From the NCBI GenBank assembly GCA_039794565.1, contig JAUQVX010000009.1, positions 21,584 through 85,583 of the forward strand: a DNA stretch of 64,000 nt, read 5' to 3'. The notes under the pieces were generated by a model. It was not told where the DNA came from. It searched no databases and was given only the letters and a program-made list of their open reading frames with translations. Below are positions 46,240 to 55,299 of the stretch, piece after piece. The translations under genes were made by a program, and so were the position numbers. Position 1 is the first letter of the stretch, and the number at the start of each line of letters is the position of its first letter. The stretch is from Gloeomargarita sp. SRBZ-1_bins_9. Its GTDB lineage: Bacteria; Cyanobacteriota; Cyanobacteriia; Gloeomargaritales; Gloeomargaritaceae.

Positions 46240-47294
46240 GCCTGGGCGTCCAGCCGTTCCAACGTGCGGTCAATCAAAGCCAAGCCTTCCTCTAGGGTCG
46301 CCAAGCAGCTGGCCGCTTCCCGAAACTGGGCCGCCCCCGGAAACCCCCGCCCATACCAGGCCAAATGTTTACGCGCCTGCCGCAACCCCGTCTCCCCCTT
46401 GTACGCCCATAGGGCCAGCAAATGTTCCCGGGCACAGAGCAACCGTTGGCTGGGCGTAGGGGGGGGCAACACCTCACCGGTGCGGAAAAAGTGGTCAATT
46501 TCCCCCACCAAAAACGGATACCCTAAGGTCCCCCGGGAGCACATCACCCCATCGGCGCCCGTCATCTCCAGGCAACGCACCGCCGCCGCGATGGAAAAAA
46601 TATCGCCATTGGCAATCACCGGAATAGACACCGCCGCCTTGACCCGGCCAATCCATTCCCAGCGAGCAGGGCCATTGTACCCCTGGGCGCGGGTCCGGGC
46701 ATGGACTGTAATCAACTGGGCGCCTGCCTGCTCCATCCGCTGGGCAAATTCCACAATGTTGATTTCTTGGTCATTCCAGCCCAGACGAGTTTTGACCGTC
46801 ACCGGCACCGGCGCCACCGCTTGTACCACTGAACGAACAATGGTTTCTGCCAGGTCCGGTTGTCGCAGCAGGGACGAGCCACCGCCGTTTTTGGTGATCT
46901 TATTCACCGGGCAGCCCATGTTGATGTCCACCACATCCGCCCCTTCCGCCACCGCCCGTTCTGCGGCAGCCGCCAAAAAATCCGGGCGACAGTCAAACAG
47001 TTGAATCCCCACCGGGTGCTCGCCGGGGTCCAATTCCATAATCCGGGGCAATTGACGCATGTAGTGCAAACCGGTGGCGCTCACCATTTCCGTGTACATG
47101 AGGGAGTAGGGAGCAAAACGGCGCACCAGCCGACGAAACACCAAATCCGTCACGCCCGCCAGGGGGGATTGGAACACCCGGCTGTGGACCACCAGAGAGC
47201 CAATTTGCAGCGGACGCCGCATCCGCTCCTGCAAGGCCGGACTGAGCACCAACATAGGTTTTGCACAGGCGTTGGTGTCTCCCATTATAGGCAT
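46221..47294 (-). CDS. dus: tRNA-dihydrouridine synthase (DusB type)
   Basis: A 357-residue FMN enzyme that reduces uridine in the D loop of tRNAs. TIM-barrel motifs: FQSPLAGVTDLVFRRLVRRF, YTEMVSA, INMGCPVNKITKNGGGSSLL with the catalytic Cys, VTVKTRLGW, TVHARTRAQGY and VIANGDIFS. The frame opens directly next to the stop of the SpoIIE-type gene; an internal Met at 47255 may be the real start, as the first residues are not conserved. Member of the minus-strand run from 48401 to 44432. Confidence 0.93.
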   Translation of the reverse strand: MPIMGDTNACAKPMLVLSPALQERMRRPLQIGSLVVHSRVFQSPLAGVTDLVFRRLVRRFAPYSLMYTEMVSATGLHYMRQLPRIMELDPGEHPVGIQLFDCRPDFLAAAAERAVAEGADVVDINMGCPVNKITKNGGGSSLLRQPDLAETIVRSVVQAVAPVPVTVKTRLGWNDQEINIVEFAQRMEQAGAQLITVHARTRAQGYNGPARWEWIGRVKAAVSIPVIANGDIFSIAAAVRCLEMTGADGVMCSRGTLGYPFLVGEIDHFFRTGEVLPPPTPSQRLLCAREHLLALWAYKGETGLRQARKHLAWYGRGFPGAAQFREAASCLATLEEGLALIDRTLERLDAQAWPRCA

Positions 47295-48401
47295 TCAGTG
47301 AAAGCGCAACTGGAGCAGGCACAGGTCATCGGGCCAGCGCTCTTGTCCACGGGGGATATGGGACAGCAGGGTAGTCGGGGGTTCACCGCTGGCGAGCAGT
47401 TGCACCAGGGCCTCCCGTCCCCACAGCCGTCCCGTCGGCGGTATCGGAATTTCGTAGGCGCCATCGCTAAACACATACAACCGGGCATCAGGGGCCAAAA
47501 CCTGCTGATGCTCCTGATAGGTCACCTCGGGAAACATCCCCACCGCTAAACCCTTCCCCGGTAGGGTGGTCACCTGTCCTGCAGGTTCCCACAGCACCGC
47601 TGCCGGGTGGCCGGCGTTGGCGTAGGTTAATTGGCGCGTCTGGCGGTCATAAACGCCGTACCAAGCCGTAAAATATTTGTCCTTGTGCTGCTCCATAGGG
47701 AAAAAGCGATTGAGCAGGGCCAGCACCGTTGCCGGTTGGTGTAGCACCTCCCTCAGGGAGCCGGAGCGCAACAAATTCAGCACCGATACCGATAGCAGGG
47801 CAGCACCCACCCCATGGCCGGCCACATCTAGGACATAAACCACCAAATGCCGGTCGTCCAGGTCGAAGTAGTCGAAACAATCGCCCCCCAGTTCGGTGGA
47901 GGGGAAGTAAACCCAATCGGCGGTGATCTCGCCCTGGCGACGGGGGGCCGGCAGCAGGGAACGGACGTAAGCAGCAGCTTCCGCCAGTTCGTCCTCTAGG
48001 CGTTTTTTTTGGTCTTGCAAATCCCGGTTCAACTGGTACAAGCGCAACCCCGCCCGCACCCGCGCTTGCAGTTCGCTGGCGTCAATGGGTTTGACCAGAA
48101 AATCATCGGCGCCGCTATCTAAGCCCTGCACTCGGTCGGCCACCTGATCCCGGGATGTGAGCAGGATAAAAAAAGTAGTGGCTAAGGCGGGTGTTTGTCG
48201 TAGCCGTTGACAGACCTCCAGCCCGTTGAGTCCCGGCATCATCCAATCGCAGATCACCAGGGCCGGTTGCCAACTCTGGGCCAGTTCCCACCCTTGCAAT
48301 CCGTCGGCTGCCACAGCCACTTCGTAGCCTTGCTGCTGGAGGTTGCGTTGCAGCACCAGGCGCATGGTGGGGTCGTCATCAATGACCAAAACTTTTGCCA
48401 T
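47295..48401 (-). CDS. Response regulator with SpoIIE/PP2C-type phosphatase output
   Basis: A 368-residue protein. Receiver domain (residues about 3-118): DDD pocket, acceptor Asp in LVICDWMMPGLNGLEV, Thr-Ser in LLTSRDQ, Lys in FLVKPIDA. A coiled-coil linker (about 125-150; LNRDLQDQKKRLEDELAEAA) follows, then a SpoIIE/RsbU-like PPM phosphatase with metal ligands in LGGDCFDYF, VLDVAGHGVGAALLS and the final DDLCLLQLRF. It should dephosphorylate an anti-sigma-factor antagonist in a partner switch. It is divergent from an RsbW-like kinase gene, which supports this role. Confidence 0.92.
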   Translation of the reverse strand: MAKVLVIDDDPTMRLVLQRNLQQQGYEVAVAADGLQGWELAQSWQPALVICDWMMPGLNGLEVCQRLRQTPALATTFFILLTSRDQVADRVQGLDSGADDFLVKPIDASELQARVRAGLRLYQLNRDLQDQKKRLEDELAEAAAYVRSLLPAPRRQGEITADWVYFPSTELGGDCFDYFDLDDRHLVVYVLDVAGHGVGAALLSVSVLNLLRSGSLREVLHQPATVLALLNRFFPMEQHKDKYFTAWYGVYDRQTRQLTYANAGHPAAVLWEPAGQVTTLPGKGLAVGMFPEVTYQEHQQVLAPDARLYVFSDGAYEIPIPPTGRLWGREALVQLLASGEPPTTLLSHIPRGQERWPDDLCLLQLRFH

Positions 48402-48433
48402 ACAATCAAAGATAACGGAATGGGTAGGTTTGC

Positions 48434-48904
48434 TTGACTGCCGGAATCCCTGAAGAAAAGTCGGTTGCTGGAGCGCTGCGGTGCGACCGGATCGTCGTTA
48501 ATTCGGATATCCAGGCTTTGACCCAAATTTTGGACTGGTTTGCCCAGTTTAATCAACCTCCCCTGACCTACGAGACTTGGTGGTTTTGCCAGTTGGTCCT
48601 GGATGAGGGGTTTACCAACGCCGTGCGTCATGCCCACCGGGATTTACCGGCCAGCACGCCCATTACGGTGGAGGTAGCGGTTTTCCCGGACACCATTGAG
48701 ATACGCATTTGGGACCAGGGACCGTTTTTTGACCTGCAGGCGAAGTTGGCCAAGCTGGAATATACCCCCCGCGACCCTGAACCGGAAGGGGGCATGGGCT
48801 TGATTTTTTTGACCCGCTTTGCCGATGTGGTGGAATACCAACGATACCCAGGGGGCAATTGCCTGTTCTTGCGCAAGCGATTCCCCCCGGTTTCCACTTC
48901 CTAG
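48434..48904 (+). CDS. RsbW-like anti-sigma factor / serine kinase (HATPase)
   Basis: A protein of about 156 residues with the GHKL ATP-binding fold of anti-sigma kinases: N box [17 protein letters not shown], then [13 protein letters not shown] (DxGP) and [20 protein letters not shown] (G box). The frame starts at a TTG at 48434 with no ATG near; a later non-ATG start is possible. It is divergent from the SpoIIE-type phosphatase regulator 32 bases away, so the two form a plausible partner-switching pair. No STAS-domain antagonist is in the window. The last 4 bases overlap ndhS. Confidence 0.85.
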   Translation: MTAGIPEEKSVAGALRCDRIVVNSDIQALTQILDWFAQFNQPPLTYETWWFCQLVLDEGFTNAVRHAHRDLPASTPITVEVAVFPDTIEIRIWDQGPFFDLQAKLAKLEYTPRDPEPEGGMGLIFLTRFADVVEYQRYPGGNCLFLRKRFPPVSTS

Positions 48905-49107
48905 GACCGACCGGTGGCATCCGCAGGAGCCAAATCCTGGGGGTTAAAGGTCACCAGCTTGTCCCAGTTGCCCCCTTCAAATAACACCGCTACTTTACCG
49001 TCACTGAGGCGTTGCACCTGGCCTTGGAAACCGTAGTACACATCGCCTGGGTTGATAACCCGCACCGGTGCACCCGGGACAATGGCTGTTGCCTTGGGTT
49101 GACTCAC
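48901..49107 (-). CDS. ndhS: NAD(P)H-quinone oxidoreductase subunit S
   Basis: NdhS (the Ssl0352/CRR31 family), 68 residues with an SH3-like fold that forms part of the ferredoxin-docking site of photosynthetic NDH-1 in cyclic electron flow. The core [40 protein letters not shown] is nearly identical in pattern to known NdhS. A short non-conserved N-terminus precedes it. It lies tail to tail with the RsbW-like gene (4-base overlap) and is divergent from cysE. Confidence 0.9.
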   Translation of the reverse strand: MSQPKATAIVPGAPVRVINPGDVYYGFQGQVQRLSDGKVAVLFEGGNWDKLVTFNPQDLAPADATGRS

Positions 49108-49190
49108 GGCCCTCGGTTCTCCTTAACTAGCTTTACTTCCACTGTAGGGAGGATGGGGTGGGTTGACAAGTCAGGTCGGCGGAAATGGCG

Positions 49191-49211
49191 TATCATGTTT
49201 GTATCATGTTT
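49191..49211. repeat. Tandem 10-mer repeat upstream of cysE
   Basis: TATCATGTTT occurs twice (49191-49200 and 49202-49211), 34 bases before the cysE ATG. TTGACA at 49163-49168 lies 22 bases upstream of the first copy, too far for a standard -35/-10 pair. The repeats may be a regulator site or alternative -10 boxes. Confidence 0.45.
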
Positions 49212-49244
49212 TAAAGGCGGACCTTGCTACTCCCACCAGAGGCC

Positions 49245-49967
49245 ATGGGGCGATTTTGGGAAACATTGGTGGCAGATTTTCAGATCATTTTTGAGCGGGA
49301 CCCGGCGGCGCGTAACCCTCTGGAGGTAATCCTGTGTTATCCGGGGTGGCATGCGGTGTTGATGTACCGGCTGGCCCATGTCCTGTATCGGTGGGGTATC
49401 CCCCTCATCCCCCGCTTGATTTCCCATATCGCCCGGTTTTTGACGGGGATCGAAATCCATCCGGGTGCCCAGATCGGCAAGGGGTTTTTTATTGACCACG
49501 GTATGGGGGTGGTGATCGGGGAAACGACGGTCATCGGCGATTATTGCTTGCTCTATCAGGGGGTGACTTTGGGGGGGACCGGGAAGGAGAAGGGTAAGCG
49601 TCATCCGACCCTAGGGGACCATGTGATTGTGGGGGCGGGGGCGAAGGTGCTGGGCAATATCACTATCGGCAACCATGTGCGGGTGGGGGCGGGTTCGGTG
49701 GTCCTGCGTTCGGTGCCCTCCTATTGCACGGTGGTGGGGGTGCCGGGGCGATTGATCTGTAAAGATGCGACGGTTGAACCCCTGGAGCACGGGCGCTTAC
49801 CGGATTCGGAGGCTCAGGCGATTCGGGTGTTGGCGGACCGGATTGAGGAACTGGAGCGCCAGGTGCAGGCTTTGCGCCAGGGACAGACGTCCCCCGAACC
49901 GCCAGCCCCAACGACGACAGCCCAGCACAAGGCCCTGGAGGAGTTCCTGGACGGGGCGGGGATTTAG
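49245..49967 (+). CDS. cysE: Serine O-acetyltransferase
   Basis: CysE, 240 residues, acetylates serine for cysteine synthesis. N-terminal helical part ([20 protein letters not shown]) and the left-handed beta-helix hexapeptide domain with [29 protein letters not shown], the catalytic His in DHG, and [20 protein letters not shown]. The C-terminus extends beyond the usual end with a coiled-coil-like stretch ([16 protein letters not shown]) and a Pro/Thr-rich tail. ATG 49245 is preferred to the TTG at 49224. The 3' end overlaps the kinase gene by 4 bases. Confidence 0.94.
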   Translation: MGRFWETLVADFQIIFERDPAARNPLEVILCYPGWHAVLMYRLAHVLYRWGIPLIPRLISHIARFLTGIEIHPGAQIGKGFFIDHGMGVVIGETTVIGDYCLLYQGVTLGGTGKEKGKRHPTLGDHVIVGAGAKVLGNITIGNHVRVGAGSVVLRSVPSYCTVVGVPGRLICKDATVEPLEHGRLPDSEAQAIRVLADRIEELERQVQALRQGQTSPEPPAPTTTAQHKALEEFLDGAGI

Positions 49968-51607
49968 AGAAAGTCGGTCCGCCGGGGGGGTGGGCCAAAG
50001 AGGGCCTCGATGCGTTTAAGGGCGGTGCGGGCGTTGGGAAACCGTTGTTGCCAGTCGGGGTGGAGTAGGGAGGCCAGAATTTCCCGGAGGGCATCGCTGA
50101 CTTGCACTTGTCCCTGCCAATCTAGGGTGCGGGTCCGGGGTAGGTGGGGGAGGTTTTGGGGTGACTGACCGGTCAGGGCTTCGATGGCAATCACCCCCAG
50201 GGCGTAGAGGTCGCTGGTAAAGTTGGGTTGTCCCCAGGCCTGTTCAGGCGCCATGTAGCCGGGTTTGCCCACCACCACTGTGCGGGATTCGCCACCGAGG
50301 ACCGACGGCAGCACCTTGACGGAGCCGAAGTCAATGAGCACTAGCTTGCGGTCGCTCTCCCGGCGCAGGATGTTATCGGGGGTGATGTCCCGGTGAATCA
50401 CCTTGTGTTTCTGCACAAAGTCCAAGATGGCAAGCAGCTCCCACAGCAACCAGACCACGTCTATTTCATCCCAGCGCTGTTGGGGTCCTAGCTCCTGGCT
50501 CAGGGGGTGGCCGGCAATGAAGTCCTGCACCAAGTAAAAGTCCTCCTCCTGTTCCAGGTAGGCCAGCAGGCGGGGAATCTGGTCATGGTGCCCTAGGGTT
50601 TCCAGGGTAGCGGCTTCCGTGGCAAATAGGCGGCGGGCAGTTGCCAGGGTGTCCGGGTCGGGATTGTCTAGGCGCAGGCGTTTGATGACGCAGAGGGGTT
50701 CACCGGGCCGTTGTTGGTCTCGTCCCAGGTAGGTTTCGCAAAATCCGCCACTGGCCAGGCGCCGCTCTACCCGGTAGCGTCCCCCCAGCAGGTGCGTGTC
50801 TGACGGCTGACCCGCTGGTTGCCCCACCAGCAGTAAACCCGCTAGGCCGGCATCGGGGGGTAACGGTCGCAGGGTCATACTGCAGGGATGCCACCGCTCA
50901 TCCCCGACTCGCAAGCGCAAGGATAGTTGGGTCGCCAGGGTCTGGCTTTGCAAAAGGGCCTGGGTTTGGGCATTCACCAACGCCTGCCGGTCCTCGGGAT
51001 GGACAAATTCCAAAAAATCCCGTCCCAGCACCTGGGGTAAGGTCTGTCCCCACCAACGGGCCAGGGCCGGATTCTGGTAATAGATCACCCCCTCGGGACT
51101 GAGGACGGCCACCAAATCCCGCACCAGGGGTTCCAGCACCCGGTCGAGTTGCAGTTCCGACGGCACCTGCGCCAGGGGTTGGGGGGGCATGGGCGCAACA
51201 ACGGTGGTCTCCTCCTCCGGCAGCGCGGCGGCGGGGGCCAGTTCTGGGGGCAAAACAGCAGTGCGGCGGAAGCGAATGACATCGGGGGGATGACGGTCAA
51301 AGGCGCACCCTAGGCTAATTTCTCCTGCGGTGGGCAGACGCACCTCCTCCCCCCGCACATGGAGCACCTGTTCCGGATCGCCCCAGCGGATGAACGTCCC
51401 GTTGCGGCTGTCGTCCCGCAGGTAGAAGTCGGGGGGACGGTACTCAATGTGGGCGTGGTAGCGGGAAGCAAAGGTGTTGTCCACCATCAAGTCGCTGGTG
51501 GGATGTCGCCCTAAAAGGGCATGGGGACGCATGGGGCCAAGCCACAAATCCCGACCATTGCTGCCCAGATGGAGATGGAGAAAAGTCGCGGCAGGGGTTC
51601 CCGTCAC
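49964..51607 (-). CDS. FHA-PAS-Ser/Thr protein kinase
   Basis: A 547-residue cytosolic kinase. An FHA domain at residues about 20-105 ([35 protein letters not shown]) binds phosphothreonine. A PAS domain follows at about 155-265 ([20 protein letters not shown]). The C-terminal kinase domain starts near residue 275: [20 protein letters not shown], Lys in CVIKRL, catalytic loop [12 protein letters not shown], and the DFG equivalent [10 protein letters not shown]. The loop has Thr where most kinases have Lys (HRDxKPxN), a variant seen in some bacterial kinases. No transmembrane segment. Convergent with cysE. Confidence 0.92.
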   Translation of the reverse strand: MTGTPAATFLHLHLGSNGRDLWLGPMRPHALLGRHPTSDLMVDNTFASRYHAHIEYRPPDFYLRDDSRNGTFIRWGDPEQVLHVRGEEVRLPTAGEISLGCAFDRHPPDVIRFRRTAVLPPELAPAAALPEEETTVVAPMPPQPLAQVPSELQLDRVLEPLVRDLVAVLSPEGVIYYQNPALARWWGQTLPQVLGRDFLEFVHPEDRQALVNAQTQALLQSQTLATQLSLRLRVGDERWHPCSMTLRPLPPDAGLAGLLLVGQPAGQPSDTHLLGGRYRVERRLASGGFCETYLGRDQQRPGEPLCVIKRLRLDNPDPDTLATARRLFATEAATLETLGHHDQIPRLLAYLEQEEDFYLVQDFIAGHPLSQELGPQQRWDEIDVVWLLWELLAILDFVQKHKVIHRDITPDNILRRESDRKLVLIDFGSVKVLPSVLGGESRTVVVGKPGYMAPEQAWGQPNFTSDLYALGVIAIEALTGQSPQNLPHLPRTRTLDWQGQVQVSDALREILASLLHPDWQQRFPNARTALKRIEALFGPPPRRTDFL

Positions 51608-51741
51608 TGTCTGTTTTCACAACAGGACTGTTTTCAATTTAACCCGATTGCAGGGTGGGCTAGGGCAAGCCATGACGGACATCGGCTAGCAAATCCCCCA
51701 GCATGGGGTTGAACCTGTTATGATCAGGGCGATTAGCCGGC

Positions 51742-52824
51742 ATGATTGCCATGACGACCAAGCAAAAAATCGGCCTAGGGATGCTAGTCTTTCTCCCCCT
51801 TTCGTGGCTGGCGGCGGCCTGGAACGGGAGTGAATTATTGATCGGTGCGACGGCCGGATTGGCCATTATCCCCCTGGCCATCTGGTTGAGTACGGCGACG
51901 GAAGAACTGGCCCTGGTAACGGGACCGACAATCGGGGGGTTGTTGAATGCGGTTTTTGGCAACGCTACGGAATTGATCCTGGCGTTGGTTACGCTGCGGG
52001 CGGGGTTGGTTGAGGTGGTCAAGGCCAGTATCACCGGCACCATCATTGCCAATCTATTGCTGGTGCTGGGATTGGCGATGTTTTTGGGGGGATTGAAACA
52101 CAAGGAGCAACAGTTCCAAGCCATTGTTCCCCAGGTGAATGCCCCCTCGATGACTCTGGCGGTGATTGCCATCTTTTTGCCGACATTACTGGCCAATACC
52201 ACTGAGGGCCGCGGGATAGCGCCTGGGGCCATTGAGCACCTGTCTGTTTTGGTGGCGGTTGTATTGATGGCCGTTTATGGACTCACCCTGCTGTTTTCCC
52301 TCAAAACCCACAGTTACCTTTATGAGGTGGGGGTGGTGGAGTTGGGGGAAACCCATCCCAAACCCCAAGCGTGGCTGTGGTTGGTGCTCCTGGCGGCGGC
52401 GACGGTGGGGGTGGCCCTGGAGTCGGAGTTGTTCGTGGGGGTGATCGAGGAGGTAACGGCACAATTGGGTCTGACGCCTTTGTTTACCGGGGTGATTATG
52501 TTGCCCCTGTTGGGGGGAGCGGCGGAGTATGTTACGGCGGTGAATGTGGCGATGAAAAACAATATGGACTTGGCAGTTTCGGTGGCCATGGGGTCGAGCA
52601 CCCTGGTGGCCCTGTTTGTCACCCCCGTGCTGGTGCTGGTCGGTGCCCTGTGGGGCCAACCCATGGACCTGAGTTTTAACCTGTTCGAGGTGGTGGCTGT
52701 GGCCCTCGCGGTAACCGTAGTCAATATGATTAGTCTGGATGGTCGTTCGAATTGGTTAGAGGGCAGCCTGTTGTTGGCCAGTTATGTGGTAATGGGGGTG
52801 GCGTTCTACTACCATCCGGCTTGA
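51742..52824 (+). CDS. cax: Calcium/proton exchanger
   Basis: A 360-residue CaCA-family antiporter with about eleven hydrophobic segments and the two alpha-repeat motifs: GGLLNAVFGNATELILALVT in the first half and LLGGAAEYVTAVNVAMKNNM in the second, each with the key Glu. It exports Ca2+ in exchange for H+. An acidic loop between halves is short. Starts at 51742 or 51751 are both possible. The tpsB-like gene begins 54 bases downstream on the same strand. Confidence 0.93.
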   Translation: MIAMTTKQKIGLGMLVFLPLSWLAAAWNGSELLIGATAGLAIIPLAIWLSTATEELALVTGPTIGGLLNAVFGNATELILALVTLRAGLVEVVKASITGTIIANLLLVLGLAMFLGGLKHKEQQFQAIVPQVNAPSMTLAVIAIFLPTLLANTTEGRGIAPGAIEHLSVLVAVVLMAVYGLTLLFSLKTHSYLYEVGVVELGETHPKPQAWLWLVLLAAATVGVALESELFVGVIEEVTAQLGLTPLFTGVIMLPLLGGAAEYVTAVNVAMKNNMDLAVSVAMGSSTLVALFVTPVLVLVGALWGQPMDLSFNLFEVVAVALAVTVVNMISLDGRSNWLEGSLLLASYVVMGVAFYYHPA

Positions 52825-52878
52825 CACGGGGAGTAGGCGTGGATTTTACTGAAGGCGAGGCCGGCTGTTGGCAAAAAC

Positions 52879-54483
52879 ATGTTTAGGCGCCTGTGGTGTG
52901 GGGTTGCGGTCGTGGGGGGGTTGTTAGGGTTAGGCAACGCGCCCATGCCAGCCCAAATGCCGCCTCTGGATTTGCGTCAAGAAGTTGTGGTGGAAGCCCT
53001 GGAGGTGGTGGGCAGTACGGTTTTGAGTGCTGAAGACATTACTCTTTTCACCCAACCGGTGCTGGGGCGGCGAGTACCCCTGCAGCAGGTACAAGATGTA
53101 GCGGATAATATCACCCGCTTTTATGTGGACCGGGGATTTACCACGTCGCGCGCCGTCATTGCGCCAGATACGGTCCCGACGGGGCGTTTGCGCATCGAAG
53201 TAATTGAAGGACGTTTAGCCGACATCCAGATCAGCGGTAATCGCCGCCTTTTGACCAGCTACCTCCGCGACCGGTTGCAGTTGGTGGCCAAACCCCCTTT
53301 GAACACCAACGCCCTGGAGGATCAACTGCGCCTGCTGCGGGCATCGCCGTTTATCGCCAATGTGGAGGCTAGCCTGCGGCCGGGGGAAAAGGTCGGGGAA
53401 AGCATCCTGGTAGTGCGCATTGAGGAGGACCCCCAGCCGTTGGTCCTATCCTTTGGCCTGGACAATTACGTGCCGCCGAGTATTGCTCCCCAGCGGGCTT
53501 TTGTTTCCCTGGGCTATCAGAACCTGAGTGGCCGGGGGGATGAAATTTTTGGTTCCTACGCGGTAGGGCTCAATTTCAGCGACTGGCAGCGGGCGGCTCT
53601 GAATGAATACACGTTGACCTACCGAGTACCCCTCAACGCCAGGGACGGCACGCTGCAATTCCGCGCGGTGGTGACAAACAATCGCATCACTGAGCGTCCG
53701 TTTGCCGGGTTCAACATCACGGGGGAGTCCCAGCTCTATGAAGTGAGTTTTCGACAGCCCTTAGTGCGCAGCATCCGACAAGAACTGGCTTTGTCGGGGG
53801 CCTTGGCCTGGCAGCAGTCGCAAATTTTTGTCCTAGACGTTGTGAGCACTACCAACCGCAGCAGCGTGTTGCAGTTGGGGGTGGATTACCTGCGCCGGGA
53901 CCGTAAAGGGGCCTGGCTGGCTCTAGGACGGTTCAACTGGGGATTGCCCATCTTGGGGGCGACGGATATTCCCGATGGCCCTGGCGGTCTGGTCACGCCG
54001 GACGGTCGCTTTTTTAGCTTCCAGGCCCAGGGACAACGGGTGCTCAATTTCGGCAATGACCTGCTGCTGCTCCTGCGGGCGGATGCGCAAATAGCGGCCA
54101 AACCGTTGCTGCCCCAGCATCAGTTCGTCATCGGCGGCGCCCAATCGGTGCGGGGTTACCGGCAAAACGCCCGGGCGGGGGACAACGGTTTCCGTCTTTC
54201 GGTGGAATCCCGTATCCCCGCTGCGCGCGACAGCGGTGGACGGCTGGTGTTTCAAGTGGCGCCTTTTATCGAATTTGGGCGGGTGTGGAACAAGCGCAAC
54301 AATCCTAACCCTCCCTTACCACCCCAAACGCTGGCGGGGCTGGGCACCGGGCTGCTGTGGAGTCCTGTGCCGGGTTTGGACCTTCGCCTGGATGCCGCCC
54401 TGCCTTTGGTGTACAACCGGGACCGGGGCCGCGACGCCCAGGACTATGGCCTCTATTTCCAGGTCAACTACCGGGCTTTCTAG
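52879..54483 (+). CDS. Outer-membrane TpsB/Omp85-type transporter (ShlB/FhaC/HecB family)
   Basis: A 534-residue outer-membrane protein. The signal peptide VAVVGGLLGLGNAPMPAQ (residues about 9-27) precedes POTRA domains (about 35-190; VEALEVVGSTVLSAEDITLF, GRLADIQISGNRRLLTSYLR) and a 16-strand-type barrel (about 200-534) with the VRGY motif in GGAQSVRGYRQNARAGDNGF. The last residue is Phe (VNYRAF), as in typical barrels. Members secrete a large TpsA exoprotein, or insert lipids or proteins; no TpsA gene lies next to it. Cyanobacteria often have such orphan copies. Confidence 0.9.
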   Translation: MFRRLWCGVAVVGGLLGLGNAPMPAQMPPLDLRQEVVVEALEVVGSTVLSAEDITLFTQPVLGRRVPLQQVQDVADNITRFYVDRGFTTSRAVIAPDTVPTGRLRIEVIEGRLADIQISGNRRLLTSYLRDRLQLVAKPPLNTNALEDQLRLLRASPFIANVEASLRPGEKVGESILVVRIEEDPQPLVLSFGLDNYVPPSIAPQRAFVSLGYQNLSGRGDEIFGSYAVGLNFSDWQRAALNEYTLTYRVPLNARDGTLQFRAVVTNNRITERPFAGFNITGESQLYEVSFRQPLVRSIRQELALSGALAWQQSQIFVLDVVSTTNRSSVLQLGVDYLRRDRKGAWLALGRFNWGLPILGATDIPDGPGGLVTPDGRFFSFQAQGQRVLNFGNDLLLLLRADAQIAAKPLLPQHQFVIGGAQSVRGYRQNARAGDNGFRLSVESRIPAARDSGGRLVFQVAPFIEFGRVWNKRNNPNPPLPPQTLAGLGTGLLWSPVPGLDLRLDAALPLVYNRDRGRDAQDYGLYFQVNYRAF

Positions 54484-55299
54484 TCACCCCAGCGCCAGGC
54501 TCTGCAATAACCAAAACCCTTCCAGGCGTTCGGCTTCCGGGTGGGACTGCACCGCCAGAAAATGCACCCCCCGAGCCTGCTGCTGCTGCCGGGTAAAGGC
54601 CTCCACCCCGGGGACCTGCCTGGCAAATAACCAGCGCTCCTCCAGACCGACCAGCCAACAGACGGTGTCGTCTTGCCCCTGGATTTCTGCCAGCTCCAGG
54701 CCACTGAGCCAGGCCGCTAAGGTTGCTGCGCGCCCGGAATAGACTACCAGCCCAGGAATCGGCGTCTCCGGCGCCAGGTCAATGTATCGCCAGGGCAACA
54801 ACTCCCCAAAATCCGCCCACTCCACCGCCCCTTGCCGAATGTCTCCCCACCCCAAGGTCGCCCAGGTCCACCGCTGTCCCCGCAGGGGTTCCGGCAAGGG
54901 CTGGAGTGCCGGGGCCACCTTCGCCGCCGGGGGTGGGGTTGCCAAAGGTTGAAAACCGGGCATCTGCCGATAGACTGTCTGCCAACGCTCCTGCAGCCAA
55001 TGGGCCAGGACCACCACCCGCCGACTAGGAAGCACCGTCACCTGTAGGGGTTCGCAGGCCCGCTGGAGCATGGGCAACATGGGCGCCCGAAAACTGCGCA
55101 GATGGGTGATGCCGTACTGCTGCACCAAGGGGGCCAGCGTTTCCTGGAGCCACCGGCTATTCACCTGCTCCGGGGGGCAGACTTGGGCGATACGGACCTC
55201 CCCCTGCCGGTCACACAGCAGCAACTCCCACAGCTTTTTGCCCTGCCCATCCACCACCGGGCGGCTGTAGAAATCCACCTCCCAAATTACCCGCGCCAT
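54484..55299 (-). CDS. Tab2/Atab2-family RNA-binding protein
   Basis: A 271-residue protein of the Tab2 (DUF1092) family, which in algae and plants binds the psaB mRNA and helps translate photosystem I; cyanobacterial members are presumed to act similarly. It starts WEVDFYSRPVVDGQGKKLWE, and the middle has ITHLRSFRAPMLPMLQRAC and VVVLAHWLQERW. The final GFWLLQSLALG contains the conserved WLLQ end. The start lies within the last codons of glgP (13-base overlap), so they are co-transcribed. Confidence 0.85.
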   Translation of the reverse strand: MARVIWEVDFYSRPVVDGQGKKLWELLLCDRQGEVRIAQVCPPEQVNSRWLQETLAPLVQQYGITHLRSFRAPMLPMLQRACEPLQVTVLPSRRVVVLAHWLQERWQTVYRQMPGFQPLATPPPAAKVAPALQPLPEPLRGQRWTWATLGWGDIRQGAVEWADFGELLPWRYIDLAPETPIPGLVVYSGRAATLAAWLSGLELAEIQGQDDTVCWLVGLEERWLFARQVPGVEAFTRQQQQARGVHFLAVQSHPEAERLEGFWLLQSLALG

